DNA of 28,415 nt from Ophiothrix spiculata (GCA_000969725.1 JXSR01S045069.1); one strand, 5' to 3'; numbered from the stretch's first letter, positions 1 to 9,811 are shown. Numbers and translations: made by a program. Notes: a model not told the origin generated them from the sequence alone.

Positions 1-13
1 ATGAAATTTCGCG

Positions 14-77
14 ATGCGGCTGGATGAAGCCGCATTAGGCTACTGCATCGAGCAGGGCGGCTGAATCGAGTAGCCTA
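14..77. repeat. Two adjacent short hairpins at the window edge
   Basis: ATGCGGCT at 14-21 pairs perfectly with AGCCGCAT at 28-35. Directly after it, TAGGCTACT at 36-44 pairs with AGTAGCCTA at 69-77. The stretch is richer in G+C than its surroundings, and related words (ATCGAGC, ATCGAG) recur to about position 90. This is probably the edge of a repeat that begins outside the window; its class cannot be told. Confidence 0.5.
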
Positions 78-351
78 CTGGATCGAGCCGTTCTCCCTGA
101 TGATGCAAAGTAATAAAATAGCTGTCTCTACATGTCCAGGGTTCGACTTTAACGTCAGACCATCAGTCCTGACCAACATAATTTAGGAAGGACCGACCAG
201 CTCAGCAATGAGATGGTCATTCGGTCCGATCGTTTTTTGAGGCTGTCACTGCATGGAATTGAGTTTGTGAAAGAACTTAATTTCAAAAGAATAGAAATGT
301 TCACAGAAATGATGAAATCAACTAAAATGAAAATGATTTTACGAATAAAGA

Positions 352-652
352 TCCCCCAAGGGGGGGGGGGGGCACTCAAGTATATGCTGTAGGAATAGCG
401 TGACCACGGTTTTTCAACACCCCACCCCTAAGGGTAGAGCGTGATAAAGCCAAAATATAACCTTTTCCCCCTATTCTCCCTATTATTAATACTTTTTCAC
501 ACTAGGGTTTGAAAAAGTACCCTATTTCTTGAAATTTGCTGTTTTTGATACCCTGAATGGTGTCACCTTCAATCCTAAAAAACAACCCTAATTCACCTTT
601 TTCTTGGTCACGCTATGCCTGCAGCTAGCAATATACTTGAGTGATCCCCGGG
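352..652. mobile_element. Non-autonomous inverted-repeat element (MITE), ~300 bp
   Basis: The left arm at about 371-406 (cactcaagtatat, then aggaatagcgtgacca) is matched in reverse complement by the right arm at 604-645 (ttggtcacgctatgcct, then atatacttgagtg), with a few small indels. The left end opens with CCCCC-AA and a 13-G run (360-372); the right end is GATCCCCGGG. The interior has no reading frame. Length and structure fit a MITE. No target duplication is clear, so the superfamily is left open. The outer limits are accurate only to about 10 bases because of the G run. Confidence 0.75.
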
Positions 653-1139
653 TAAAGTTCTTTGAGAAACAAACTTTTAACTTTTATTATAATTAATTTG
701 TTTCAATAATTTAAAATATCACGCTATCGCACTATGCCTAGCTACTACACACTGATGTTCACGTTAAGCCTCAGTTGTAAACACCGTCCACCACTTTCTT
801 ATTTCATGTATTCAGTGCGTTCGCCGTATGAAATACACGCGACTATTCAATTATCAATATCGTGACTTGATTAACTGTCACTGTTTTGGAAATTAAAGTC
901 CTTCTAAAGGACCTGTAGATTTAGTGAAGGACCTGTGGATTTTGAGACTTATTGGTCCTTCTGTCCTGTGGAGTTAAATGTGAAAAGGCAACCCCTGCAT
1001 GTCTGTAGAAGTGTAACCACCTAAAATGACTCGGACAATTTTATAAATTGAGATAGGCAATTAGATAATAACATGTTGTGAGATAGGCAGGAATATAAAG
1101 TTACAAAGGCAATTCTTCTCTTTAGAGTTAGGGCAAAAT
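653..1139. other. No gene seen; AT-rich spacer
   Basis: No credible exon. AAGGACCTGTRGATTT occurs twice around 907-945, flanked by AAGTCCTT and its reverse complement, and the word GATAGGCA recurs near 1053 and 1084. At about 720-745, cacgctat followed by ctatgcctagct resembles the inner arm of the preceding element and may be a fragment of another copy. Confidence 0.4.
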
Positions 1140-1325
1140 CATACTCGGCCTCTAAACAAATTTTTTTCCTACCAAACATTTGGTCATGATGTCACCAAAT
1201 ATTTGCCATCGAACTTAAAGTGTGAACGGGTAGCAAACATTTGGTCCAATGTATATGGCAATTCAATAGCATGTGCAATCTACCAAATGTTTGGTAGCGA
1301 AAATTTTGTTTGGAGGCCGAGTATG
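1140..1325. mobile_element. Short foldback element (MITE), 186 bp
   Basis: Arms of about 45 bases face each other. The left begins CATACTCGGCCTCTAAACAA and runs through ACCAAACATTTGGT; the right is its reverse complement with few mismatches and ends GGCCGAGTATG at 1325. The pairing continues weakly into the AAAA/TTTT flanks. Inside, a 14-base palindrome of form ACCAAAYRTTTGGT recurs four times (1171, 1194, 1232, 1282), two copies being exact. There is no coding capacity. Superfamily unknown. Confidence 0.75.
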
Positions 1326-2207
1326 TTTTCGGCCTTAAAGACTTGAGTTAGGCAATTATCATTTTAAATATGTTCAAGGTCAAATATGTTTTTATTTACT
1401 CACAGAAGGTATCACTTAATCTAAACTTAAAAGCAGAATTATTCAAAAATCTCAATTTCATCAAGATGTAAGATAGGCATTTATTTTATTGGCATGACAA
1501 TATATATATTACTGATTCATATCAAATTTTGACTACAACAAAATTCTGTTGAATTTGTCATGATGTAGACAGACATTTGATGTCAAAGTTACAGATCATA
1601 CAAAATGTACCCCTCTCATTGTCCCATTACCACCTGTTGGGGTCACAATGATAAACACAGACTAATTTGCTTTGACTAAATCACATTTGTGATAAAGTCT
1701 CAAATTTCAATTGTATACAAGTGCTATTTTTATTATTTGTGATAAAATTTGACAAACTTTTTTGTTGATCAAGAAGATTGGAATGACATAAATTGCTGTC
1801 TTGTATGCTACTGACAAAGTATTGTCTTACTAATACTTGAAACCATTTAAACATGCTGACATATCCTAAAAAGAGTACTCTGGTCCAAATTAATCCTGGG
1901 ATCACTGCTCTTCGGACTAATCATTTGAAATCACTAACTCCATACATCTCAAGATATCCCAAGGTGTTTTACTGCTTTTGCATGGGGAATACAAATTGAT
2001 GCCATGAACTTTATGAATATTTTTGACCTGTCATGTATTCTGGGAAATTATTCCGACTAAGATATCGTTTCTTCAGTGAATCTATGTAACATTTTTGCAA
2101 GAAGAAGGTGAAACTTGTGTTCAGAGTCTGTCAATATCCATCGATAGATAGATACCCATTGACATCGCTTGATATCACTGTGCATCAATGAGTGATTAAC
2201 AACTCAC
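1326..2207. other. No gene seen; AT-rich non-coding DNA
   Basis: No element ends, tandem array or exon could be supported. The longest minus-strand open frame (1681-1905) has no recognisable composition and no convincing splice sites. A short GATA run sits near 2142-2152. Confidence 0.4.
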
Positions 2208-2348
2208 TGTATCTCTTTATACAGGAGCGTACCGTTGTTGTTTCATGATGAATCCACATTTGATAAACGCTGTGCCGTGCATGACGCAGTACACAAAAGT
2301 CGGCGCACTGGTCATCACGATTCGGGCACTTATAGTACGTGTAAAAGC
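2208..2348 (-). CDS. Candidate internal exon, cysteine-containing product, function unknown
   Basis: Seen: on the minus strand a pyrimidine-rich tract ends in cccaaacag, a good 3' splice site, with the exon starting at 2348. The frame stays open for 141 bases to ..TACA|GTGAGT, a consensus donor with its G at 2207. Entry and exit phase are both 1, as in shuffled extracellular modules. The peptide starts FYTYYKCPNRDDQCADFC and later has a W and VRSC, giving cysteines spaced C-x6-C-x3-C-x23-C. CpG is much commoner here than in the flanks. Inference: a small disulfide-bonded domain, perhaps of the Ly6/quiver kind, whose pattern of an FC-V followed by V-R-x-C it loosely recalls; that likeness is weak. 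No partner exon was recognised in the window. A chance open frame is possible. Confidence 0.4.
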
Positions 2349-2512
2349 CTGTTTGGGAAAAATTGATAAAGTCAAAGCAGCAAACATTCACAAATTAGTA
2401 CTTTTGCTTCAGATATACTAAATATTTTTATGAAGATGAGTAGGACTATCTGTTAAATTGAAAACATTTAAACTTTAATTCATACGTTTTCAGGAAGATT
2501 TTCGTTGTTGAA

Positions 2513-2681
2513 AGGTATTCAAACATGCTACAGAGCTATTCATCGCGAATCAACAACTCTGCATCCGATGCGTTGGCGTATTTTTATCTTTATTCACCCT
2601 CGCGCAATATAAATACGCAGACACATGGATGCATCGCTGTTGATTCGCGATGAACAACTCTGTGGCATGTTTGAATACCTA
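2513..2681. mobile_element. Near-perfect foldback element (MITE), 169 bp
   Basis: AGGTATTCAAACATGC at the left is matched by the reverse complement ending GAATACCT at 2681. Both arms also carry ATTCGCGATGAA / TTCATCGCGAAT, so almost the whole element folds on itself with arms near 75 bases. The flanks also mirror each other (gttgttgaa and ttaacaac), so the original insertion limits may be a little wider. No coding capacity; superfamily not assigned. Confidence 0.75.
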
Positions 2682-2838
2682 AATTAACAACAATACAATG
2701 CATGTGAGCATCGATGTGCATTGCATGATGCAGTTGAATTTGGTCCAACTTCATGCAGCTTTGACAGATATTCTGGGTATCTAATTTGCCAGTTTCAATT
2801 TCAGTATTTTCAAACTAGCAATGTTATTCGGCTATCAA

Positions 2839-3509
2839 ATGCATCCCCTGGTCCCCACTACCCGGACATAGCGGGGACTTGACCGGGGTTGTAATATTGA
2901 AATTTGTAACGGCCCGTTACAGCCCCGGGTACAGCCTAGGCAGGGGACATTTTTCTGTTACGGCCCCGGTCAGTCCCCGCTCCTTAACCCCGGGCACATG
3001 GCATGAGTACTGGGGTACGCCCAGCCAAACTGTTGTGATTATGGATTCTACTTTGCTCTGACAAAATATTTGTGTTTGTATGACCTGCATTTTGCTCAAT
3101 TTATAATATTTGGTCAGCTGATTGTTCACAAATCAAAATTAACAAGCGCACTTGAATAAACTTAACTTGAAGTAAAGTTCTGAGACATAGCACACCAATG
3201 TCACGGCATGTGTCACAGGGTTAAGAATTAGTTGTTACAAAAATTGATAAAAATTGTTGAAGTTTAGTCCAGTTTACATAGTTTGTATCAGTATGATGTT
3301 GATCCCCAGCCAGATTCAGTTCCTGTCCTGAAAAACAACATGAATATAATTACTATATAGTACCGGGGTAGTTTTCCTGGCCCATTTTAGTGGCAAAACG
3401 TCCCCGCATACGCCCTGGGTATGCGGGGACGTAGTTTTCTGTCAATCCCCTGTCAGATCCCCGCCTACTTCCCCGCTATGCCCAGGTACCAGGGGGGCCA
3501 GGGATGCAT
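2839..3509. mobile_element. GC-rich terminal-inverted-repeat element, ~670 bp
   Basis: ATGCATCCCCTGG followed by GACATAGCGGGGA at the left is mirrored at the right by TAGCGGGG-type sequence in reverse complement and ..CCAGGGATGCAT ending at 3509; arms are about 50 bases with scattered mismatches. Subterminal tracts of CCCCG/CGGGG words contrast sharply with the AT-rich host DNA. A second perfect 12-base palindrome sits inside the right half at 3399-3431. The short open frames across it (2879-3061 plus, 2917-3129 minus) follow from GC-rich composition and look non-coding. No target duplication could be fixed. Confidence 0.7.
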
Positions 3510-3651
3510 TTCATAACCGCATTATTAACAGAGACAAACGTCACATGTTTCAGGTGAGCTATATTGAAAAATGATCCCCAAGCCGTTGGTCCTCTGTACA
3601 AATAGACTCCTTAATTGGGTATGCATGTCACATGTAAGTACAGTGTATCAC

Positions 3652-3668
3652 TGATTGATTGATTGATT
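3652..3668. repeat. TGAT microsatellite
   Basis: About four perfect tandem units of the tetranucleotide TGAT. Such runs are polymorphic; no function is implied. Confidence 0.8.
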
Positions 3669-3837
3669 TGGGTCTAAAAGTATATATGTTTTTAGCGATG
3701 TTCAGTGACCACTGATGAGCACAACAACAGAATGACATTGATGGCAACGTGGTGGTTTTGTGTCATCGACAGCGATGTTGTGTGACGCCCATCAACAGAC
3801 TCTGAATTAAACTTATCTAATCATTGATGGTTGGGGT

Positions 3838-3855
3838 GGGGGGGGGGGGGGGGGG
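3838..3855. repeat. Poly-G run of 18
   Basis: Eighteen uninterrupted G after TTGGGGT. Runs of this length are error-prone in sequencing and can form G-quadruplexes. It is the longest G run in the window. Confidence 0.85.
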
Positions 3856-5230
3856 AGAATAAAAGATCTTATAGCAGTCACTGGTTGCTTGGGATCTTAT
3901 AAAAGCTGTGCCATTGCAGTGGTCTGAACTAGTGACAAATGATTGGGTTGGTATGACAACCTGAACTTAAACATCTTTAAATGTGTGAGAGTAAGATGAC
4001 TTACATGTGAATGGTACGATCTGATGGTGACACAAATCTTAATCAAGGAATTTCTTATGTCACTTAATGTTGAGATATGATATTTAAAATGACTACAGAG
4101 TCTATGCAGAGACAGAAAACGGCTATATAAGCCATGCAAAATTATGACATTGACATTTTAATGGGCAATCAAATACAAACATCTGATGTAAATACTTTAC
4201 TTTGCCTCTGTGGATGCCAGTGTTAAAGAGCAACAACTTATCTTTATTTTACTGATTGGCAAATGTAAGAAATACGGACTTAAATTACACACAGAATTGT
4301 ATAAATACAAGAGTCGCAAGGACAAACGTAACTAGTTTTATTGGAAAAAACAAAACAAGATATCTTTACAATATCAATCTCTAATCCATGGTAAAATAGT
4401 CAAGTCCATAGAGACAAGAACTTCTCAAATTTCTATCAAAATGTATGACTTAATAGGATAAAGACGAATCCAAGAACACTGAAGAAAAACAACTTCAAAA
4501 GGTCTGCAGTCTATATTCTGCTATTTGTATTTGATTTGTAAAGGTATGTTATATAAGACTGTTATCTAGTCTTGTATTTTAAATTAAATTCAAAATGGAT
4601 TGAGTTTCTTGTGTAAAAGGCCAAAAAAATTGTTGTGTTGCCGACCGACAGTAAATCCTGCAAAAATCAGGTTTTTTTTATTTATTTATTTTTCAAATTT
4701 CGGGATTTTGTTGTCTGGACTTCTGGAGATTACGATTCTTTGAAGTATGATCCGAATAATCAGAATATGTAAAACCCAGAAAAAAATTGGCAGTTTCATT
4801 TGATGCACATCATGAAAATATTAGTTTCACAAAATATTTGGAGGTGAAATGAAAGCTGGCATTCAGCAAACACTTCAAATCTGCAAAAAGTACATTTTGT
4901 CAGAATATGGATATTTCATACTGTGGTTCAAAATAAAAAAGTAGACATTTTTTGAGGTTTGTGATGGAAGGTCACACATAAGCATCATTAAATATGATCC
5001 ATATTTAGATCGTGCTAAATCACCTAAAACCTAACCTAAGATCTATGGTCAATTTTACAAATAGTTTTAAAAGTCAAAGACCAACTATAAAATTATAACT
5101 TAGTGTATTGTTATGTCTAAAAATCGTTTCTTATTTTGTGCACAGACTAAGTGTTAACCCTAAAACACTTTTAAGCACCTCAACCTAACACTTGTAAGCA
5201 CCTCTTCGTTTAAAAACTCAAAAATTTACA
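3856..5230. other. No gene seen; AT-rich non-coding DNA
   Basis: No inverted-repeat element or convincing exon. A TTTA-rich run lies near 4673-4692. AACACTT-TAAGCACCTC occurs twice at about 5164-5205 in a diverged short tandem pair. The open frame on the minus strand at 3897-4139 has no splice context or recognisable motif. Confidence 0.4.
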
Positions 5231-5345
5231 TGTTAAAAATGGGTGGTTTCCCCCCGGAATCGAACCCAGGACCTCTCCCATCCCAATCGAACATTCACTG
5301 ATGCAAGGCAATTTTCCCGATATCTAGTAATTAACTGTTTTTTTC
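5230..5345 (-). repeat. tRNA-related fragment with perfect B box, probable SINE head
   Basis: On the minus strand GGTTCGATTCC (5256-5266) matches the RNA polymerase III B box GGTTCGANNCC exactly, inside a T-arm-like context (ggtcctg before it, gggg after). An A-box-like stretch (ttgcatcagtgaa) lies about 45 bases upstream near 5297-5309 but is poor. There is no complete cloverleaf, so this is not a functional tRNA gene. A tRNA-derived SINE or tRNA pseudogene is the simplest reading. Confidence 0.45.
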
Positions 5346-5575
5346 TAACATATGAAGTGTAAATCATCCACAAATAAAATTTCCAAAATTGTGTCCAATC
5401 CCCTTTAACATAAGAAAAAGGAAGGGCGATTAGGGCATGATCATCAGCAACACCCACGAGAAGGAGTATGTGGGGAAGTGCATTGCGTTAATATATAGCA
5501 TGATAAATTGCTCAAATATGAACTTATTTAAAAAGAAAAAAATCCTCTACAAGCCATCTCCTGTTGCAAAATATC

Positions 5576-5612
5576 AAGATATTAATATCTCCTTTCCTGA
5601 TATTGATATCTT
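5576..5612. repeat. AT-rich hairpin with 14-base arms
   Basis: AAGATATTAATATC (5576-5589) pairs with GATATTGATATCTT (5599-5612) with one mismatch across a 9-base loop. The left arm contains the palindrome GATATTAATATC. It is isolated from any element ends I can see. Confidence 0.55.
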
Positions 5613-5705
5613 TAAAAAAAAAAAGAGAAATAGAATTTGCTGAAATTGGTTTAGTTTTAGAAAGATTAAATGATCCGACTTGGTTTACATCTTACAATAA
5701 GTTGA

Positions 5706-5874
5706 GTTGCCCTCAAGTGGAATTTCTGAAAATTTGAGTCTGTCAGTCGAAAATATTGTCAAATATGGTGCATTTTTCACTATTTTTAAAATATTTTCTA
5801 AAAAAACACCCAGTCTGAGCTAAAATGGGTGCCTTCCCTTATATTTGTTACTAGGGTTGTTCACTGAGGGCAAC
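5706..5874. mobile_element. Possible small inverted-repeat element, ~170 bp
   Basis: GTTGCCCTCAAGTG at the left faces CACTGAGGGCAAC at the right, a 13-14 base terminal inverted repeat with one single-base indel, around an AT-rich core without coding capacity. The arms are short and no target duplication is clear, so chance cannot be excluded. Confidence 0.4.
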
Positions 5875-6390
5875 ACAATTTTTTTGGTCTAAAATGTCTA
5901 AAAAGAGCATTGACAAAAAATATACCTGCAAAAGACCTCAGACTTTAATGAACACAACAAAAGTGATGATACTAACTTGAAACACTAGAATTCCTTTTGT
6001 TTATCCTTATAGTTGATGATTACTGCAGGGGTATATAGTGTTGCTACGCCCGTAATTAACAAAACACTCAAATTTAATTTATACAAAATTAGACAAAATT
6101 TCCCCTATGTTTGTTTTATCATGATCAATATCCAGCCTGTAACAACATCAAATTCAATACTGCAACTTGATTAATAAATTATCGATATTTTACCTTAAAA
6201 TTCTGCTCAAGCAGTATGTCATATGAAATAACATTCTTTACCATTTGATATACATGTCACTCAATAAAGACTTTAAAGGAAATACCCCAGATTCCAATAC
6301 AGGGTGTCCCAGAAGAAACCTTACAATCTTTGCGTGTAATTTTCTTGGGTTTAACAGATAGTTAGAAAGTACATTAAGTTTGCATTTTAT
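5875..6390. other. No gene seen
   Basis: AT-rich sequence without convincing exons. ACAGGGTGTCCCAGAAG at 6300-6316 resembles the start of some DNA transposons, but no matching opposite end was found. Confidence 0.35.
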
Positions 6391-6392
6391 AG

Positions 6393-6685
6393 CCCATGAA
6401 ACATACCCACCATGGTAAACATAGTAAAAAAATACAGGCTAAAAGAATGGGTAAGCACCAAAAATAGGGGCTGCATCCAACAACATCGGTCAGCAGTCGG
6501 GCACATTGGGACAAAAGCCTGAAAACATACACACCTTGGTAAACCTAGTAATGTATTCAGTTTTTGTAATCAGCAGTAATCTTTTATTATCTGCATGAGT
6601 TTTTGTAATATATGTTTACCATCATGACCCCATGGTGTGTATGTTTTTCAGGCTTTTGTCCCATTGTGCCTGACATGATGTTGTT
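6393..6685. mobile_element. Inverted-repeat element with an extra arm fragment
   Basis: The left arm at 6477-6545 (AACAACATC, GGGACAAAAGCCTGAAAACA, TACACACC, TTGGTAAAC) is mirrored by the right arm at 6613-6685. Loop and inner arms are AT-rich. A third, diverged direct copy of the inner part (CATGAAACATACCCACCATG then GTAAACATAG) lies just outside at 6395-6424, so the element either extends further left with rearrangement or inserted beside a relative. No coding capacity. Confidence 0.6.
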
Positions 6686-7464
6686 AGCATGGCAATCACA
6701 TCATGATTACTCTTCGCTGTAAAGCAATAAAACCAGGATATCAGAGTCAGCATCAAATTTACAATTAGTTAACAAAAACTGAAAGTAAAATTTGAGAAGG
6801 CTTTGTTTTTCTTTAAAATTTACCATTTTGTAAACAATGGATTTGAACAAACCTAATGTATATTCAGACGATTAGAAATTTAGCAAGAAGGATCTAAGCC
6901 AGTCTCTTTAAAACTGATACCGATAAGAAAATTCTATGAAAACCTACTCCTTAAACTTGATGCAAAAATAATATCTTTTGCTTGAAAATTGCATGGGAAA
7001 GCTTTCACCGTGATTAAATTGACAAGTTTTTTAGTTAAATTGTGCAGTAAATTTTGACAATGTTAAACACAGCGATAGGTGTCATTGCTTTAGATGAGGA
7101 CTATATAGATCAAATTGGGCCAAGTGATTTTCATGTCTGGGTTTTCGGGGCAAAATGAAAAAAGTAAAAAAAGTGCGACGGTAAAATGAATGGTAAATTG
7201 TCTGAAGTTGAGTTTGAAGAAACATTGTTGTTGTGACATGCTGAGATGAAATGCCCGCAGGTTTTATAGATCGAGTGATGCCAGTGAATACGGGAAGGGG
7301 GCTACAGGTATGGGGGAAAGACCACATGGGGGAGCAAAAAAAAGGTATACGTACAGGTAAATATTTAAAACCTTTGTGTTTTGTGGGAAATGAGAGCTGG
7401 TAAAGTTCTCTGTATGAGATTGCTTTATACCCCCTCCTTGATGATTAATGAAAATGCTCTGCTC
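6686..7464. other. No gene seen; AT-rich non-coding DNA
   Basis: A minus-strand open frame at 7082-7327 ends near a purine-rich stretch and shows no family motif. No element ends were found. Confidence 0.35.
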
Positions 7465-7467
7465 TTA

Positions 7468-7694
7468 GGGCACACCATTTGATTCTCAGGGGGGGGGGCA
7501 TGGAATCTTCAAAAAAAATGAGGAAGAAAAACTTTAAAAACTACTTTAAGTTAAGGAAAAACACAAAAAAATGAAATAAAAGAATTTTGCTGCCGAAGGC
7601 AGCGAAAAAAAAAATCTCATCGCCTTCCGCGGCTAAAAAAAAATTGACTCAACCCCAACTTCCATGCCCCCCTGAATATCAAATGGTGCGCTCC
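7468..7694. mobile_element. PIF/Harbinger-like MITE with TTA target duplication
   Basis: The left end GGGCACACCATTTGATTCTC and right end (reverse complement GGAGCGCACCATTTGATATTC) form arms of about 35 bases running through a G-run and GCATGGA. TTA flanks both sides (7465-7467 and 7695-7697). A 3-base TWA target duplication with GG-starting ends is the hallmark of PIF/Harbinger elements. The core has an inner hairpin, GCTGCC-GAA-GGCAGC near 7591, between A-rich tracts. It is non-autonomous, with no transposase. Confidence 0.65.
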
Positions 7695-7697
7695 TTA

Positions 7698-8369
7698 CAT
7701 CCTCCTTTTGTCCAAGGCAATCCTTGATATGTCACAAACGTCATAAAACCTTACATGCATCCTATTTGAACTTGAGCATGTTTGCAGTTTTGGTTACCAT
7801 TCTAACAGATTACGCATACCTTGACCTTCCAACATTAGGCACAGATTTAAATTCTGCTTTCTAGATTTAAATACATTGCTCAAATAAGTTTTTAATTTAC
7901 CATTACCCTCATCACACAGTGTTGAAATACACAGGCCTATTATAATATATCCCACCTGTAATATAAGTCCCGCCTCTCTGATTATACAAGTTCTTAGGGG
8001 TTTTAGCTTCCAACAATGATCTGATTAGTATTGCTAATTCCTTATCAGACAGTGGATGAGATATTTGTAATATATATTGCATTTAATGTACCCCTCGCCC
8101 TGCAACATGAAAAAAAAATCCCTTCGAGAAGATTATTCAGTATTATTTTACGAGCTTTTTTGCTATGGGACACATTTAGTTTATATTTGATTAAAAAGCT
8201 TAAAACCAAAACATCTCAATGTTCTGTAGATTTTTACATTTATCAACTTACAGACAGCTTGTGCAAATTTAAAGTTTTGCATTGTCTGAATGCATGCAAA
8301 ATGCATTTTTTCACTAAACCATGAAATATAAAAGGGAACAAGCATTTAAATGAGCCATATATATCTTCA
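7698..8369. other. No gene seen; AT-rich non-coding DNA
   Basis: A plus-strand open frame (8031-8324) runs through low-complexity AT-rich sequence with no motif. Nothing else stands out. Confidence 0.35.
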
Positions 8370-8455
8370 GATAGGACCGACAGCTTTACGTGCCCTCCGA
8401 AGCACGAAGCAAGTAGAGTAAAGTTTCTTGCTTAAGGACTCAGCCACGCTCAAGC
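8370..8455 (+). repeat. Fragment of a dispersed repeat, possibly SINE-derived
   Basis: The block contains CTTTACGTGCCCTCCGAAGC followed by TTTCTTGCTTAAGGACTCAG. From general knowledge, similar words (a CCCTCCGAAGCACG-type core, then CTTGCCCAAGGACACA) recur in dispersed repeats of aquatic animal genomes, often upstream of a tRNA-like B box. Here the 3' part has decayed and no B box remains. The class assignment is from memory and uncertain. Confidence 0.35.
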
Positions 8456-8622
8456 TTTTAAATAGGATGAGGGCAAAGGTAGCCATATGGCTTCTAGTAA
8501 TGAGGAGAAAGTTCAACATTTATACATGACAAGATATTCTTTCTATCTACCACAGCCATTGCCACTTTAAAAGGCCAAACATGTTATTGTGAGATTTTAG
8601 TAGCAAAAAAGGTACAAATGTG

Positions 8623-8827
8623 CTAGGCTAGGCTGGAAGTTAAGCCATTGTAAGCCTGCATTTAGCCTGACAGGTTGTAGGTATATATTAGTGACAAGAA
8701 AAGGCCTGGGAGTCAAATACATTGTAAGCTTACTCTAGCCAGACACGATAATGACAGATAGCAGTATAAAAAAATAGCCTGCATGGAGGCTAGGCTAGGC
8801 CTGAGAGTCACCGCATTGTAAGCTTAC
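8623..8827 (+). repeat. Three diverged direct repeats, 80-90 bp spacing
   Basis: Units at 8623-8660, 8703-8733 and 8788-8827 share the order GGCTAGGCTAGGC / CTGRGAGTCA / CATTGTAAGC(TTAC). The outer units carry the doubled CTAGG word and the inner two share GTAAGCTTAC. They look like an old short tandem array interrupted by indels. Confidence 0.6.
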
Positions 8828-9769
8828 ATTAACAATCTTTACAATAATCTCCCAAAGGCAAGGATCAATAAAACAGAAGAAGCACATTCAGACTTTGTGT
8901 CATTTGCTGATGATAACCTTTCTTACAGACTGCTTGGGTTATATTCAGGAGCTCTAGCGATGAGCCATGGTGTTGCCAAAGACTAGCATAATCAGATGCG
9001 AGACACAAGGTGCTCAATTTCTGTATCAACTGTAGAGCTTATCAATCACCTAGACAAAATACGGGACAAAATATCCCACAGGGTAGTCCGGCAATTGAAT
9101 ACAAGAGCATGCAATACATTACACCTGTTCAAGTTTGTCGTAAGTTATCTCATTATAAGACGAAGGATTTATACAAAAGTATGGGATAGGCTATTGTCAA
9201 AAAGTAATGTAATTCAAGAAGTTAACATATTCAGAAATCCTGTAAGCCTTTTTCTTCAAATACTTTCTTTTTTGGGGTGAATCTGTATTATTTGTCTGCT
9301 CAAAATAAGTCGCACCAATTAGAATATACAACAACTAGTTGTCCACCTTACTTTGCTCGACTGGTGTGTGTGGAACAAGCATAATTTCACTTATATCAAA
9401 TCAGATTCAGCTATTAATCTCCAAATTGGTAACAATCTTAGCTGAAACTACTGTGGAGTATGCAGCTTGCAAATTCATTTCTGCAGTATGTGCAAATAAT
9501 AAAAAACTAACTTTATTGAAAGTATACTATCATGATATTAAATCATAGCGCCTCTTCAATTTCATCAAATGTTACAATAGCAAAATAGATCATCTCATTC
9601 AAATAGCAGACCATACAAAAATACAGAGTTAAATCAAATTATGACTGGATATGGCAAAACAAGATATATTTGGTCAGTATCATCTTATAAAAATTATAAG
9701 ACTTGATTGATAGCCTATTTTGCAAAAATTACACACGCCATTATGTGGCATCAGATAAACTTATGGAAG
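8828..9769. other. No gene seen; AT-rich non-coding DNA
   Basis: Two plus-strand open frames (8996-9280 and 9339-9548) are the longest here. Their products have no recognisable motif and no matching splice signals, so they are not annotated as genes. Confidence 0.35.
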
Positions 9770-9811
9770 ACTGAAAAGCTACAAGGCCTGACTGAAAAGC
9801 TATGAGGCCTG
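9770..9811 (+). repeat. Tandem pair of a 21-base unit
   Basis: ACTGAAAAGCTACAAGGCCTG is followed at once by ACTGAAAAGCTATGAGGCCTG, differing at two positions. The next bases (GCCTGTTGAT) recur about 34 bases further on. Confidence 0.8.

Noticed and set aside
2208..2348. Assignment of the candidate exon to DSL, VOPP1/WBP1 or Ly6 families
   Set aside because: Each shares only a few cysteine and aromatic positions; none accounts for the whole spacing, so no family name is given in the call.
2879..3129. Overlapping plus and minus open frames
   Set aside because: They lie inside the GC-rich inverted-repeat element, where stop codons are rare by composition; no family motif or splice context.
5230..5345. 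Functional tRNA gene
   Set aside because: The B box is perfect, but no acceptor stem, D arm or anticodon stem can be completed.
6300..6316. ACAGGGTGTCCCAGAAG as a transposon terminus
   Set aside because: No reverse-complement partner or target duplication was found in the window, so an element cannot be bounded.
8996..9280. Plus-strand open frame of 94 codons
   Set aside because: Length is within chance for 28 kb; the peptide has no recognisable motif and there are no supporting splice signals or promoter.
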